Made by a program: the position numbers and the translations under genes. Below, in pieces: positions 16,316-24,614 of a DNA stretch of 64,000 nucleotides (its first letter is position 1; each line of letters begins with the position of its first letter). Below the pieces are notes generated by a model, which saw only the letters and a list, made by a program, of their open reading frames with translations, was not told where the DNA came from and searched no databases. Source of the stretch: Mesorhizobium sp. M2A.F.Ca.ET.046.03.2.1. Its GTDB lineage: Bacteria; Pseudomonadota; Alphaproteobacteria; Rhizobiales; Rhizobiaceae. The DNA lies in NCBI RefSeq assembly GCF_003952425.1, contig NZ_CP034449.1:6932001-6996000 (forward strand). Reading direction: 5' to 3'.

Positions 16316-17371
16316 TTGTCTTTCCTGCCCGCCACCGCGAACAATCTTCCAGATCACCTGAACCCGGCCACCGTCGGGCGCAGGCACTCTGCCCTGACCG
16401 CGATCTCGGTCGGCAACATGCCGGGACTGGTGCTGGTGGCGATGATCACCAGCGTCGCCTATTCGGCGCGCGGCTTCTCCGGCCTGTTCAGCCCGATGAT
16501 CCTCGCTGTCGTCGTCGGCATGATCTTTTCCAACATGCTCGGCGTGCCCGCACACGCCAAGGCCGGCATTGCGTTTTCACAAAAGCGCCTGTTGCGCTTC
16601 GCCATCGTGCTGCTCGGCTTCCAGCTCACGCTCGGCCAGGTGGCGGGCATCGGCCTCGGCGGCGTCGGCATCGTCGCGGCCACGCTCTGCGCCACCTTCC
16701 TGTTCACCGTCACGCTTGGACGGCTGATCGGCGTCGACCGGAAGCTCGCGCAACTCATCGCCGCCGGCACCTCGATCTGCGGCGCCTCGGCGATCGTCGC
16801 CACCAACATCGTCACCGACGCGCGCGATGAGGACGTCACCTATGCGGTCGCCGCCATCACGCTGTTCGGCACCATCGCCATGCTCGGCTTCCCGCTGCTG
16901 GCGCCGGTCTTCGGCCTCGACCAGCACGCTTTCGGCCTGTGGGCGGGCGCCTCGATCCACGAGGTGGCGCAGGTGATCGGCGCCGGCTTCCAGAACGGCA
17001 CTCTCGCCGGCGAGACCGCGACCGTCGCCAAGCTCACTCGCGTCGCCATGCTGGCGCCGATGGTGATCGCGCTCGGCCTGATGGCGCGCCGCGGCAGCTC
17101 CGACGCTTCCGGCGCCAAGCCGCCGATGCCCTGGTTCGTCGCGGCCTTCGTCGCGGTGGTGGCGCTGAACAGCCTGGTCGCGATCCCGGCGCAGATCCAT
17201 TCGGCGACTGCCTTGGCCACGCAGATCATGCTGACCATGGGCCTCGCCGCCATGGGCCTGCAGGCCGATATTTCGGAGCTGCGTTCGCGCGGCCTGCGGC
17301 CGCTGATGCTGGCCTTCTCGGCCTTCCTCGTCATTGCGGGCTTCAGCCTGGTGCTGGTGAGGTTCGTCTGA
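16316..17371 (+). CDS. YeiH/UPF0324-type putative sulfate exporter
   Basis: This membrane protein of 351 residues has about ten hydrophobic segments, among them [40 protein letters not shown] and [20 protein letters not shown]. The family signature [19 protein letters not shown] lies in the middle and [20 protein letters not shown] follows. The family (PSE, YeiH) is annotated as putative sulfate exporter with little experimental support. The start is taken as TTG at 16316 because GGAGA lies six bases before it. The longer frame upstream has no protein-like features, and an ATG at 16424 would remove only a short cytoplasmic piece. Confidence 0.88.
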   Translation: MSFLPATANNLPDHLNPATVGRRHSALTAISVGNMPGLVLVAMITSVAYSARGFSGLFSPMILAVVVGMIFSNMLGVPAHAKAGIAFSQKRLLRFAIVLLGFQLTLGQVAGIGLGGVGIVAATLCATFLFTVTLGRLIGVDRKLAQLIAAGTSICGASAIVATNIVTDARDEDVTYAVAAITLFGTIAMLGFPLLAPVFGLDQHAFGLWAGASIHEVAQVIGAGFQNGTLAGETATVAKLTRVAMLAPMVIALGLMARRGSSDASGAKPPMPWFVAAFVAVVALNSLVAIPAQIHSATALATQIMLTMGLAAMGLQADISELRSRGLRPLMLAFSAFLVIAGFSLVLVRFV

Positions 17372-17372
17372 C

Positions 17373-18062
17373 CTACTGGGAATCCCGGCGGAGCGTTCCG
17401 ATACCGGCCAGGATGAGGTCCACGCCGGCGAGGAATTGCTCGCGGTCGTCGTGCTCGTGAAACCGCGCGGCAGTGCGAAGCAGGAACGGATAGCCGGCGG
17501 GGTCCGACCTCGTCCATCGCTCGACGACGGTCGACAGGAATGCTTCCCGATCGGTGCCAGGCGGCAAAGGACGGGCGTTGGCGGCGTTCTGCGCGTTTTG
17601 GCCAGCGGCGCCAAGGATGTAGTGGACCAGCGCGGACGCCGCGTCGAACAGCGCTCGGTCCGGAACACCGAGCGCGTCGAGATGACTGCCGATGCTTTCG
17701 AATATCCGCCCCACTGCCGGCTGCCACGGCGCCCGCGAAAGCTGGGCGCCCGCCCAGGGATGCGCGTCGATCGCATCGAACAGCCCCAGCGCAACTGCCC
17801 GAATCGCCTCCCGTGGTTCCGCTTCTTGAACCGCCTCGCTCATGACACGGTCGATGACCTCCTCGGTCGCCGCGGCGAGCAGTTCGTCCTTGTCCTTGAC
17901 GTGCCAGTAGATCGCCCCGCTTCCCGTCGCCAGGCGTGCCGCGAGCGCACGGAAAGTCAGCCCGCTCTCGCCGCCTGAATCCAGGATCTCGATCGCGGCC
18001 CCGATGATCCGCTCCTTCGAAAGCGCATCGGTGCGCCGCTCAACCCGTCCACTCCTTGCCAT
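17373..18062 (-). CDS. TetR family transcriptional repressor
   Basis: This 229-residue protein has an N-terminal TetR helix-turn-helix (KERIIGAAIEILDSGGESGL, then FRALAARLATGSGAIYWHVK) and a divergent ligand-binding helical domain with FLSTVVERWTRSDPAGYPFL. It is divergent from a TetX-like monooxygenase across an 84 bp gap with two near-identical 15 bp palindromes, so it almost certainly represses that gene and itself until an inducer binds. The start at 18062 follows family length. Confidence 0.9.
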   Translation of the reverse strand: MARSGRVERRTDALSKERIIGAAIEILDSGGESGLTFRALAARLATGSGAIYWHVKDKDELLAAATEEVIDRVMSEAVQEAEPREAIRAVALGLFDAIDAHPWAGAQLSRAPWQPAVGRIFESIGSHLDALGVPDRALFDAASALVHYILGAAGQNAQNAANARPLPPGTDREAFLSTVVERWTRSDPAGYPFLLRTAARFHEHDDREQFLAGVDLILAGIGTLRRDSQ

Positions 18063-18080
18063 GCCGCATCTTGACATGAA

Positions 18081-18121
18081 TGGAACGACGTTCCAAATAC
18101 TATTTATGGAACATCGTTCCA
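18081..18121. promoter_or_regulatory. Twin TetR operators
   Basis: TGGAACGACGTTCCA at 18081-18095 and TGGAACATCGTTCCA at 18107-18121 are palindromes with TGGAAC arms and centres 26 bp apart. They lie between the divergent TetR and monooxygenase genes, 19 bp from the first and 25 bp from the second start codon. Spacing and sequence indicate a pair of repressor sites covering both promoters. Confidence 0.85.
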
Positions 18122-18146
18122 ATCTCTCGTCGAAAAGGATCAGACG

Positions 18147-19277
18147 ATGACTGAGGTAACAATCGTGGGCGCGGGTCTTGGCGGCCTCACCCTGGCGCGC
18201 GTGCTTCATATCCACGGCATAGCTGTAACGGTCTATGAAGCGGAGGCTTCGGCATCGGCGTGCACGCAAGGCGGGCAGATCGACATCCACGAGTATAATG
18301 GACAGATCGCGCTCGAAGCCGCTGGCCTCACCGAAGCCTTCCACGCCATCATCCACCAAGGCGGCGCGGCTAGCCGCGTGCTCGACCGGCACGGCACGGT
18401 GCTGCTTGAGGAAGCGGACGATGGCGGCCGACCCGAAGTGCTGCGCGGCGATCTGCGGCGCATTCTGATAGACTCGCTGCCCGCCGACAGCATCCGCTGG
18501 GGAAAGAAGCTTGCCGGCGTCGCCGCTCTGGGTGGCGGCCGGCACGAACTGACCTTCACCGACGGATCGGCTGTCGAAACCGGGCTTCTCGTGGGGGCTG
18601 ACGGCGCATGGTCGAAGGTGCGGCCGCTACTGTCGGACGCAACGCCACGTTATGTCGGCGCAACGTTCATCGAGACGTATCTATATGATGTTGACGATCG
18701 ACACCCCGCCGCCGCCGAAGTGGTCGGCTTGGGCACAATGTTTGCGGCTGCCCCGGGAAATGCGATCGCCGCGCATCGAGAAGCGGGAGGCGTCCTCCAC
18801 ACCTATGTTCAATTGAGCCGGCCCGCGGGATGGTTCGCACGCATCGACTTCACCGATGCCGACGCCGCCAGAACCCGGATCGCCGCCGAGTTTGAAGGCT
18901 GGGCGCCAGCGCTCACCACGCTGATCACCGACGGCGAAACCGCGCCGGTTCCGCGCATGATCTACACGCTGCCCGATGAACACCGCTGGGGTCGCGTCGC
19001 AGGCGTGACACTGCTCGGCGATGCCGCGCACCTCATGCCACCGTCCGGCGAGGGCGCCAACCTGGCAATGTTCGACGGCGCCGAGCTCGGCAAGGCGATT
19101 GCCGCGAACCCGTACGACATCGAGAAGGCACTTGCCGACTATGAGAATCCGATGTTTGCCCGCGCCGCCGCCGAAGCCCCGGACGCGCGCCAGGTGCTGG
19201 AGCTTTGCCTCGGCGAACGCGCGCCGTTCTCACTGGTGGACTTCTTCAACGACGTCGCGCAGGAAAAGCACGCGTGA
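18147..19277 (+). CDS. TetX-like FAD-dependent monooxygenase
   Basis: This is a 376-residue class A flavoprotein hydroxylase. The N terminus has the FAD dinucleotide-binding loop GAGLGGLTLARVL, then QGGQIDIHEYNGQIALEAAG, LRGDLRRILIDSL with the conserved Arg-Asp, LVGADGAWSKVRPLL, and the second FAD motif LLGDAAHLMPPSGEGANLAM. Length, spacing and the SGQ-type first motif are those of the TetX group (tetracycline-hydroxylating enzymes are about 380 residues). Many soil members act on other aromatics, so tetracycline is only one possible substrate. Regulation by the divergent TetR is indicated by the twin operators. Confidence 0.88.
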   Translation: MTEVTIVGAGLGGLTLARVLHIHGIAVTVYEAEASASACTQGGQIDIHEYNGQIALEAAGLTEAFHAIIHQGGAASRVLDRHGTVLLEEADDGGRPEVLRGDLRRILIDSLPADSIRWGKKLAGVAALGGGRHELTFTDGSAVETGLLVGADGAWSKVRPLLSDATPRYVGATFIETYLYDVDDRHPAAAEVVGLGTMFAAAPGNAIAAHREAGGVLHTYVQLSRPAGWFARIDFTDADAARTRIAAEFEGWAPALTTLITDGETAPVPRMIYTLPDEHRWGRVAGVTLLGDAAHLMPPSGEGANLAMFDGAELGKAIAANPYDIEKALADYENPMFARAAAEAPDARQVLELCLGERAPFSLVDFFNDVAQEKHA

Positions 19278-19322
19278 TCCTGACGGCCCTTCGAACGCTC
19301 CAATCGCAGCGAGCCTGTGCCC

Positions 19323-19820
19323 TCAGTCCTCGAACTCGCACGCCGCTACATAGATAGCGGCCAGTTTCTCGATACCGGCCTGGTCCTCCTTGTCGAAGCG
19401 ACCCGGCAGCGGGCTGTCGAGGTCGAGCACGCCGAACGCGCCATCGGCGTCGCGCAACAGCACCACCAGCTCGGAGCGCGAATCGGCATCGCACGCGATG
19501 TGGCCGGGGAATTCGTTGACGTCCTTGACCAGCATCGACATGTCGAGCTCAATGGCCTTGCCGCAGACGCCCTTGCCGACGGCAATGCGCACGCAGGCCG
19601 GCTTGCCCTGGAAAGGCCCGAGCACCAGCTCGTCATCGGAGGCGAGGAAATAGAAGCCGGCCCAGTTGAGGTCGGGCACCATCTGGTAGATCAGCGCCGC
19701 CGTGTTGGCGGCATTGGCGACGGAATCGCCCTCGCCTTCCAGCAACGCTTTCAATTGCGCGGCCAACTCCTTATAGAAGGCCGGCTTGTCCTTGGCGTCG
19801 ATGGCGGTTGCCGCGAACAT
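19323..19820 (-). CDS. msrC: Free methionine-(R)-sulfoxide reductase (GAF domain)
   Basis: This 165-residue cytoplasmic enzyme reduces free L-methionine-(R)-sulfoxide. It is a single GAF domain with the family landmarks MVPDLNWAGFYFL, GPFQGKPACVRI, GKGVCGKAI and GHIACDADSRSELVVLL, which contain the three Cys used for catalysis and recycling. The start at 19820 (MFAATAIDAKDKPAFY) fits the family; the frame extends seven codons further upstream. It converges on the TetX-like gene. Confidence 0.92.
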   Translation of the reverse strand: MFAATAIDAKDKPAFYKELAAQLKALLEGEGDSVANAANTAALIYQMVPDLNWAGFYFLASDDELVLGPFQGKPACVRIAVGKGVCGKAIELDMSMLVKDVNEFPGHIACDADSRSELVVLLRDADGAFGVLDLDSPLPGRFDKEDQAGIEKLAAIYVAACEFED

Positions 19821-19871
19821 CGTATTGTCTCTCCGTTGCAAGCCGAGGCTCGGCCTACAGATTGCTGTGCA

Positions 19872-20411
19872 TCAAGATAAGTCCTGAACGGTTTTGACCG
19901 GCAGGAACAACCGCAATTCGTTGGACGGCAATGCGGTGAAACCATGATCGAGATAGAGCTTCTTTCTGCGCGCCACCTTGGCTGGGTCGCCGCAATCCAG
20001 CACGTCCAGCATGACAACGGCAATTCCGATCTGCTCAGCAACCCTCGCTATGCGCACCAGTGCGTCGAGCAGAAGGTCGCCGCCATATCCATTGCCTGCG
20101 AATCGCAGGTCAACACCCATCATGGACAGATAGGCCGCAGGGATGCTCCCATGTCCCGGCCGGGTTCTCGCGTATTTGTGCGGCAGCTCGCTATAATCCA
20201 CCGAGTGCGAATTGATGGCGTAAAAGCCGATCAGGTCTCCGGCCGGACTGACCATCACGAAGACCCGAAGATTGTCGGCTTTGGATAGCTTGTTGGCGGT
20301 CCTTTTGAAGAAATTGTCGACCTGATCTACGCCACAGGAAAAAGCCGTTCGATCGTGCTTTTCAGGATCGAACGGCTCTATGACGTTGGCGACTTCGGGC
20401 TGCCGCGTCAC
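19872..20411 (-). CDS. TacT-type GNAT toxin
   Basis: This 179-residue GNAT protein has the layout of TA-system acetyltransferases, which block translation by acetylating aminoacyl-tRNA. It starts EPFDPEKHDRTAFSCGVDQV, followed by FFKRTANKLSKADNLRVFVM, the strand FYAINSHSVDYSEL, the acetyl-CoA loop LRFAGNGYGGDLLLDALVRI and a late LYLDHGFTALPSNELRLFLP. Its start overlaps the stop of a DUF1778-like gene as ATGA, the standard gene order of such modules (antitoxin first). Confidence 0.88.
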   Translation of the reverse strand: MTRQPEVANVIEPFDPEKHDRTAFSCGVDQVDNFFKRTANKLSKADNLRVFVMVSPAGDLIGFYAINSHSVDYSELPHKYARTRPGHGSIPAAYLSMMGVDLRFAGNGYGGDLLLDALVRIARVAEQIGIAVVMLDVLDCGDPAKVARRKKLYLDHGFTALPSNELRLFLPVKTVQDLS

Positions 20412-20716
20412 TTGGAAATGACGGTTTTGACATAGCGCGCAAACGACGCCCGCAGCCGATCCGTCGGCTGCGGCGGATTTTCGAGGGCCGCAAAGAAGGC
20501 AGCATGGTCGACAGGCCGCAGAGCGGTGCGCTCATGAGCCTCAATCGTTTCCATGGCGGCCTTGTATGCGGCATTCATTGTGAAAACCGAGTCGTCGACA
20601 CCGGCAAGAGCTGCGGCTTGCTGAATGGCTTTCTTGATGCGCGGCTTTGTGCGGAAGTTCATCCGCTCGCTGCTGCGCTCCTCGATCTCTCGAATTTCAT
20701 CATGGAAAGTTTCCAT
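20408..20716 (-). CDS. DUF1778/TacA-type antitoxin
   Basis: This 102-residue protein has a ribbon-helix-helix-like N-terminal part (RMNFRTKPRIKKAIQQAAAL, then VDDSVFTMNAAYKAA) and a C-terminal tail with ALENPPQPTDRLRASFARY, the part that neutralises the toxin in this family. The ATG at 20716 is preceded by AAGGAGC. The open frame runs on upstream but through non-coding DNA. It should repress its own operon together with the toxin; two palindromes upstream are candidate sites. Confidence 0.88.
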   Translation of the reverse strand: METFHDEIREIEERSSERMNFRTKPRIKKAIQQAAALAGVDDSVFTMNAAYKAAMETIEAHERTALRPVDHAAFFAALENPPQPTDRLRASFARYVKTVISK

Positions 20717-20757
20717 GTCCTTGCTCCTTCGCCTTATGTACGTCGCATCGGCGTACA
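20701..20757. promoter_or_regulatory. Palindromes at the toxin-antitoxin promoter
   Basis: CATGGAAAGTTTCCATG (20701-20717) is a near-perfect 17 bp palindrome over the antitoxin start codon, and TGTACG-N9-CGTACA (20737-20757) lies just upstream. Ribbon-helix-helix antitoxins bind short palindromes near their own promoter, so either or both may be autoregulatory sites. The first one could also be coincidental because it lies in coding DNA. Confidence 0.55.
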
Positions 20758-20895
20758 GGTCAAGAAAATTGCATAAGAGCAAGCTGCGGCGGTTGCCGCA
20801 AACTTCCTGGTCGTTTCTCCGTTGCAAGGGCGCGCACGTGCCCGATACAGTCCGGCCTCTCTGCCACCAAAACCGCCGCCGGGAAACAGCCTGTC

Positions 20896-21324
20896 GTGAC
20901 CTCCAGCCATTCCGGAACAGTGACGACCAGGACAATCCGCATCGCCGCCGCGGTGATCCGCGACGAAGGCGGCAGGCTGCTGCTGGTGCGCAAGCGCGGC
21001 ACAAAAGCCTTCATGCAGGCCGGCGGCAAGATCGAGCCGGGTGAGTTGCCGGCCGCAGCCCTGGCGCGCGAATTGCGCGAGGAACTGGGCATCGTCGTCG
21101 ATCCGGGCGCTGCCTCGCATCTCGGTTTGTTTTCGGCGCCTGCCGCGAACGAGCCAGATGCCCGTGTCGAGGCCGAGCTGTTCGAGCTTTCCATCACAGA
21201 CGAGCCGATCCCCGCGGCGGAGATCGACGAGATGATCTGGCTTAACCCGGCGCTGGCGAGCGGCATGGAACTGGCGCCGCTGACCGCCGATATCGTCCTG
21301 CCGCGCTACGGCCGCCAACCATGA
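20896..21324 (+). CDS. Nudix hydrolase
   Basis: This protein of about 142 residues carries the Nudix box GKIEPGELPAAALARELREE followed by LGI, with the metal-binding REL-x-EE segment, after an IRIAAAVIRDEGGRLLLVRK strand. These enzymes split nucleoside diphosphates linked to another group; the substrate is unknown. No ATG precedes the conserved part, so GTG at 20896 or 20920 must be the start. Its stop overlaps the GlxA-type regulator start, so the two genes are co-transcribed. Confidence 0.85.
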   Translation: MTSSHSGTVTTRTIRIAAAVIRDEGGRLLLVRKRGTKAFMQAGGKIEPGELPAAALARELREELGIVVDPGAASHLGLFSAPAANEPDARVEAELFELSITDEPIPAAEIDEMIWLNPALASGMELAPLTADIVLPRYGRQP

Positions 21325-22298
21325 ATTCACGCAACGTGGAAAAACAGGCGGTGGGCGGAGCGCCTCTTACCTTCGCGGTGCTGGTCTTTCCCGGCTTTCC
21401 GATGATGGCGTTTTCGTCCGTTATCGAGCCGCTGCGCGCCGTCAACATTCTTGCCAAGCGCGAGTGCTACCACTGGGTGATCGTCGGCGCCGATCCGGGC
21501 ACGGTCGAAGCCTCCAACGGCGTCGTCATCCAGCCCGGCTTTTCCGCGGCGGACGCGCCGAAGGTCGACCGCATCGTCGTCTGCTCCGGCGGCGATGCCG
21601 ACCATGTCGTGGCCGATGAAGCGATGAGCTGGATCCGCAAGAGCCTGCGCAGCGGCGCTTATATCGGCGCTGTCGCGGACGCCGCCTTCTTCCTCGCTCG
21701 CGCCGGGCTGCTCGACGGCCATGCCTGCACCTTGCACTGGACCAGCCAGCCCGCCTTCACCGAAGCGTTTCCGGATATCGAGCTTCGGCGCGATCTCTTC
21801 GTCATCGACCGCAAGCGTTTCACCTCGGCCGGCGGCGTCGGCAGCCTCGACATGATGCTGGAGATCATCACGCGCGACTGTGGCGCCGAGCTCGCGGCGG
21901 GTGTCGCTGAATGGTTCGTGCACAGTCCACTGCGCTCCAGCGTCGACCGCAAGCTGATGCCGCTCAGGCTGCGCACCGGGGTGCAGAACGAGCTGGTTCT
22001 ATCGGCCATCGCCATCATGGAGGACGCGGTGGAGGAGCGGCTCGGCATGGCGGAACTTGCGGAGCGGCTCGGTGTGTCGCCCGACAAGCTCGAGCGCAAT
22101 TTCCGCGCCGAGCTGGATATCTCGCCTAACGGCTATTACCGGCGGCTCAGGCTGAAGCGGGCGGCCGACCTTTTGGCGCATTCGACACTGATGGTGCGCG
22201 ATGTGGCGCTGGCCTGCGGCTTTGCTTCGATGTCGAGTTTTGCGAGGGCTTTTCGCGAGGAGCATGGGCACGCGCCGAAGGCGATGCGGAGGCATTAG
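21321..22298 (+). CDS. GlxA/AraC family transcriptional regulator
   Basis: This 325-residue regulator has a DJ-1/PfpI-like amidotransferase domain (FAVLVFPGFPMMAFSSVIEP; VCSGGDADHV; FFLARAGLLDGHACTLHW) and two C-terminal AraC helix-turn-helices (ERLGVSPDKLERNFRAEL; VRDVALACGFASMSSFARAF). The LLDG..CTLHW segment is shared with regulators of glycine betaine, carnitine and arginine use (GbdR, CdhR type). Lying just upstream of an M24 enzyme cluster, it probably controls that cluster; the ligand may be a methylated amine or sulfonium compound, by inference. Confidence 0.87.
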   Translation: MNSRNVEKQAVGGAPLTFAVLVFPGFPMMAFSSVIEPLRAVNILAKRECYHWVIVGADPGTVEASNGVVIQPGFSAADAPKVDRIVVCSGGDADHVVADEAMSWIRKSLRSGAYIGAVADAAFFLARAGLLDGHACTLHWTSQPAFTEAFPDIELRRDLFVIDRKRFTSAGGVGSLDMMLEIITRDCGAELAAGVAEWFVHSPLRSSVDRKLMPLRLRTGVQNELVLSAIAIMEDAVEERLGMAELAERLGVSPDKLERNFRAELDISPNGYYRRLRLKRAADLLAHSTLMVRDVALACGFASMSSFARAFREEHGHAPKAMRRH

Positions 22299-22354
22299 GG
22301 TGCAGTGCGCGCTGGCGCGATGAGACGCTGGCGGGACAGCGCCACCTCTGGCCT

Positions 22355-22500
22355 GCCGGCCATCTCCCCACTTGGGAGGAGATTGGCAGCCTCGGCGCCG
22401 CGCCCTTGTTGCAACTTCGGCAATTGGCGAAGCCCTGCGCGACATCTGATCTCTCCGCTCGTGGGGGAGATGTCCGGCAGGACAGAGGGGGGCGCGAAGG
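22355..22500. repeat. Rhizobial-type intergenic palindromic repeat
   Basis: The stretch has CATCTCCCCAC..GGGAGGAGATTGG early and CTCGTGGGGGAGATG followed by TCCGGCAGGACAGAGGGGG at the end. Sequences of this type are scattered between genes in Mesorhizobium and relatives. It is related in style, though not identical, to the three other elements listed in this window. Confidence 0.7.
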
Positions 22501-22582
22501 ATCGCTACACTGCCCATTGCCCTGCGGCATCCGGCACAACAATCGCGGAATGCCGCACAAGCTCAAAACCCTGGCCGGCTAT

Positions 22583-22602
22583 GGTCTCCGCAACAGGAGA
22601 CC
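22583..22602 (+). promoter_or_regulatory. Hairpin that contains the M24 gene ribosome binding site
   Basis: GGTCTCC (22583-22589) and GGAGACC (22596-22602) form a 7 bp stem with a six-base loop. The second arm includes the AGGAGA ribosome binding site of the ATG at 22608. Such a hairpin would lower translation unless opened. Confidence 0.5.
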
Positions 22603-22607
22603 TTCTG

Positions 22608-23906
22608 ATGAGCATCGTCGTATTCGATCCCGACAGCACCGAGGATGTGGACTTCAAGGAGCGCATGCGCCACCCCGCAGCGGCCGATCCAGCGGGCGGC
22701 ATGTGGTTGTCGGACACCGAACCGTCCTTCATCGACGCCGACGCACTGCGTAAGGGACGGCTTACCAAGCTGCGCGCATGGATGCGCGAGGCGGGTTATG
22801 GCGGCGTCGTTTTGTTCGATCCTTACAACCAGCGCTACGCCACCGGTTCGCGCAACATGTTCGGCTATTTCCTGCGCAATTCGACCCGCTACTTCTTCAT
22901 TCCGACCGAAGGGCCGATTGTCCTCTTCGAATATCCGCAGAGCTACCATGTCTCGATGGTGCTCGACACGATCGGCGAGGCGCGGCCGTCCAAGCTGGTC
23001 TGGTCATCGGTCTCCGGCCGCGACGACGAAACCGCCGGCCCCTTCGCCGACGAGATAACCGAGCTTCTGAAAAAGCATGGCGGCGGCTCGATAAAGCTGG
23101 GGCTCGACCGCTGCAGCCACCTGCAGGCGCTGGCGCTGGAAAAGCGCGGCTGCGAGGTGAAGGACTGCCAGGGCGAGATCCTCGCGGTGCGCGCGGTGAA
23201 GACGCCAGAGGAAGTGAAGTGCCTGCAAGCATCGATGGCCGGCGCCGAAGCCGCGGTTGCTGCGGTGCGCGAGGCGATCAAGCCCGGCGTTTCCGAAAAC
23301 GAGCTCTTCGCCATCATGTATCACGAGGTGATCCGTCAGGGCGGCGAGTTCATCGAGACCCGGCTGCTGACCTCCGGGCAGCGCACCAATCCGTGGTTCA
23401 ACGAAGCGAGCGGCCGCAAGATCAGGCCGGGCGAACTGGTCGCGCTCGATACCGACACGATCGGCTGCTACGGCTACTACTCCGACTTCTCGCGTACCTT
23501 TCGCTGCGGCCCGGGCAAGCCGACGCCCTACCAGAAGTCGCTCTACCGCATGGCGCACGACCAGGTGCAGCACAATATCGGCATCGTGAAGCCCGGCATG
23601 GCTTTTCGCGAGATTGCCGAGAAGGCGTGGAAAATCCCCGACCGTTTCGTCGACCAGCGCTACACATCGGTCATGCACGGCGTCGGCATGCATGGCGAGA
23701 CGCCTTTCATCGCCCACTCGATGGACTACGAGACCTATGGCCGCGACGGCATCATCGTGCCGGGCATGGTGGTGAGCGTGGAAAGTTATATCGGCGAGAA
23801 AGGCGGCCGCGAGGGCGTCAAGCTCGAGGACGAGATTCTCATCACCGAGACCGGGACCGAGCTGCTCTCGCGGTTTCCTTATGAAGACGAATTTCTTGAC
23901 AAGTAG
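22608..23906 (+). CDS. M24 metallohydrolase-fold enzyme, DddP/creatinase-like
   Basis: This 432-residue protein has a creatinase N-terminal domain (YGGVVLFDPYNQRYATGSRN near residue 65) and a pita-bread C-terminal domain. The metal ligands expected for the fold are present: LDTDTIGCYGYYSDFSRTF (three Asp, spaced as in the DMSP lyase DddP), MHGVGMHGE (His), VVSVESYIG (Glu) and GVKLEDEILIT (Glu). The segment GGEFIETRLLTSGQRTNPWF is nearly that of DddP, suggesting a lyase-type rather than peptidase-type member. Creatinase or another C-N hydrolase is the alternative. Neighbours are a betaine-type regulator and hydrolases. Confidence 0.8.
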   Translation: MSIVVFDPDSTEDVDFKERMRHPAAADPAGGMWLSDTEPSFIDADALRKGRLTKLRAWMREAGYGGVVLFDPYNQRYATGSRNMFGYFLRNSTRYFFIPTEGPIVLFEYPQSYHVSMVLDTIGEARPSKLVWSSVSGRDDETAGPFADEITELLKKHGGGSIKLGLDRCSHLQALALEKRGCEVKDCQGEILAVRAVKTPEEVKCLQASMAGAEAAVAAVREAIKPGVSENELFAIMYHEVIRQGGEFIETRLLTSGQRTNPWFNEASGRKIRPGELVALDTDTIGCYGYYSDFSRTFRCGPGKPTPYQKSLYRMAHDQVQHNIGIVKPGMAFREIAEKAWKIPDRFVDQRYTSVMHGVGMHGETPFIAHSMDYETYGRDGIIVPGMVVSVESYIGEKGGREGVKLEDEILITETGTELLSRFPYEDEFLDK

Positions 23907-23931
23907 CGCCCACATACCGACAGCACATTGC

Positions 23932-24609
23932 ATGAAAACGCCCATTTCCATCCGGCGCGGCACGGTGGCCGCGGTGTTCATCGATCTCCAGGAGGAGCAT
24001 CGCAAGGACGAGCGCTATCTGGTCGAGGGGTTTGCCGACATCCTCGCCAATGTGCAGCGCCTGCAGGAGGCGGCGCGGCGCAATTTCGTGCCGCTTTACC
24101 ACTGGGCCTATATCGTCGACCTCGCGGCGGCGCGGCCGTTCCACCCTGTGGACCAAAGCGGCAAGTCGGCCTTTTCCGACAAGGACGATCCGCTGACCGC
24201 GATCTGCCATGAAGTGGCCCCGCGGAACGGCGAGGCCATGCTGGTCAAGCAGGAGGCAAGCGCCTTCGGCAGGAACGATTTCGGCGACAAGCTCAAGGCG
24301 GCGGGCATCGAATGGCTGGTGATTGCCGGCGTCTGGACCGAGGCCTGCATCGACGCCACGGTGAAGGATGCGGTAGCGCGCGGCTTTCGCGTGCTTTTGG
24401 CCAAGGATGCCTGCGGCAGCGCCAGTGCCGCCATGCACCAGACCGGCATCCTCAACCTCGCCAACCGGCTCTATGGCGGCGCCGTCACCAACACGCTCGA
24501 CGCCTGCCGGCTGATGGCCGGCGACACGGTGAATGTGTGGCAGGTCGAGGGTTCGGTGCCGCTGCGCTTCACCTTCGAGAACGCGGCGCAGCTCTACGCC
24601 GAGCTTTGA
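23932..24609 (+). CDS. Isochorismatase-family cysteine hydrolase
   Basis: This 225-residue protein has the Asp-Lys-Cys triad of the family: AAVFIDLQEEH (Asp), MLVKQEASAFGRNDF (Lys) and IAGVWTEACIDATVKDAV (Cys). Members hydrolyse amides, including N-carbamoylsarcosine, nicotinamide and ureido compounds. It follows the M24 gene by 25 bp, using the ATG at 23932; an ATG at 23881 would overlap the M24 gene. Together with the M24 enzyme it could form part of a creatinine- or betaine-like breakdown route, but the substrate is not known. Confidence 0.84.
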   Translation: MKTPISIRRGTVAAVFIDLQEEHRKDERYLVEGFADILANVQRLQEAARRNFVPLYHWAYIVDLAAARPFHPVDQSGKSAFSDKDDPLTAICHEVAPRNGEAMLVKQEASAFGRNDFGDKLKAAGIEWLVIAGVWTEACIDATVKDAVARGFRVLLAKDACGSASAAMHQTGILNLANRLYGGAVTNTLDACRLMAGDTVNVWQVEGSVPLRFTFENAAQLYAEL

Positions 24610-24614
24610 CGGCA

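Larger units (their letters stand above)
22299..22607. other. Intergenic region with palindromic repeat DNA
   Basis: There is no gene on either strand in this 309 bp stretch. It holds GC-rich repeat DNA (22355-22500) and the promoter and leader of the M24 gene, including a hairpin around its ribosome binding site at 22583-22602. Confidence 0.6.

Noticed and set aside
18019..18545. N-terminal extension of the TetR frame to 18545
   Set aside because: The extension runs through the operators and the start of the divergent gene; family length and start at 18062 fit better.
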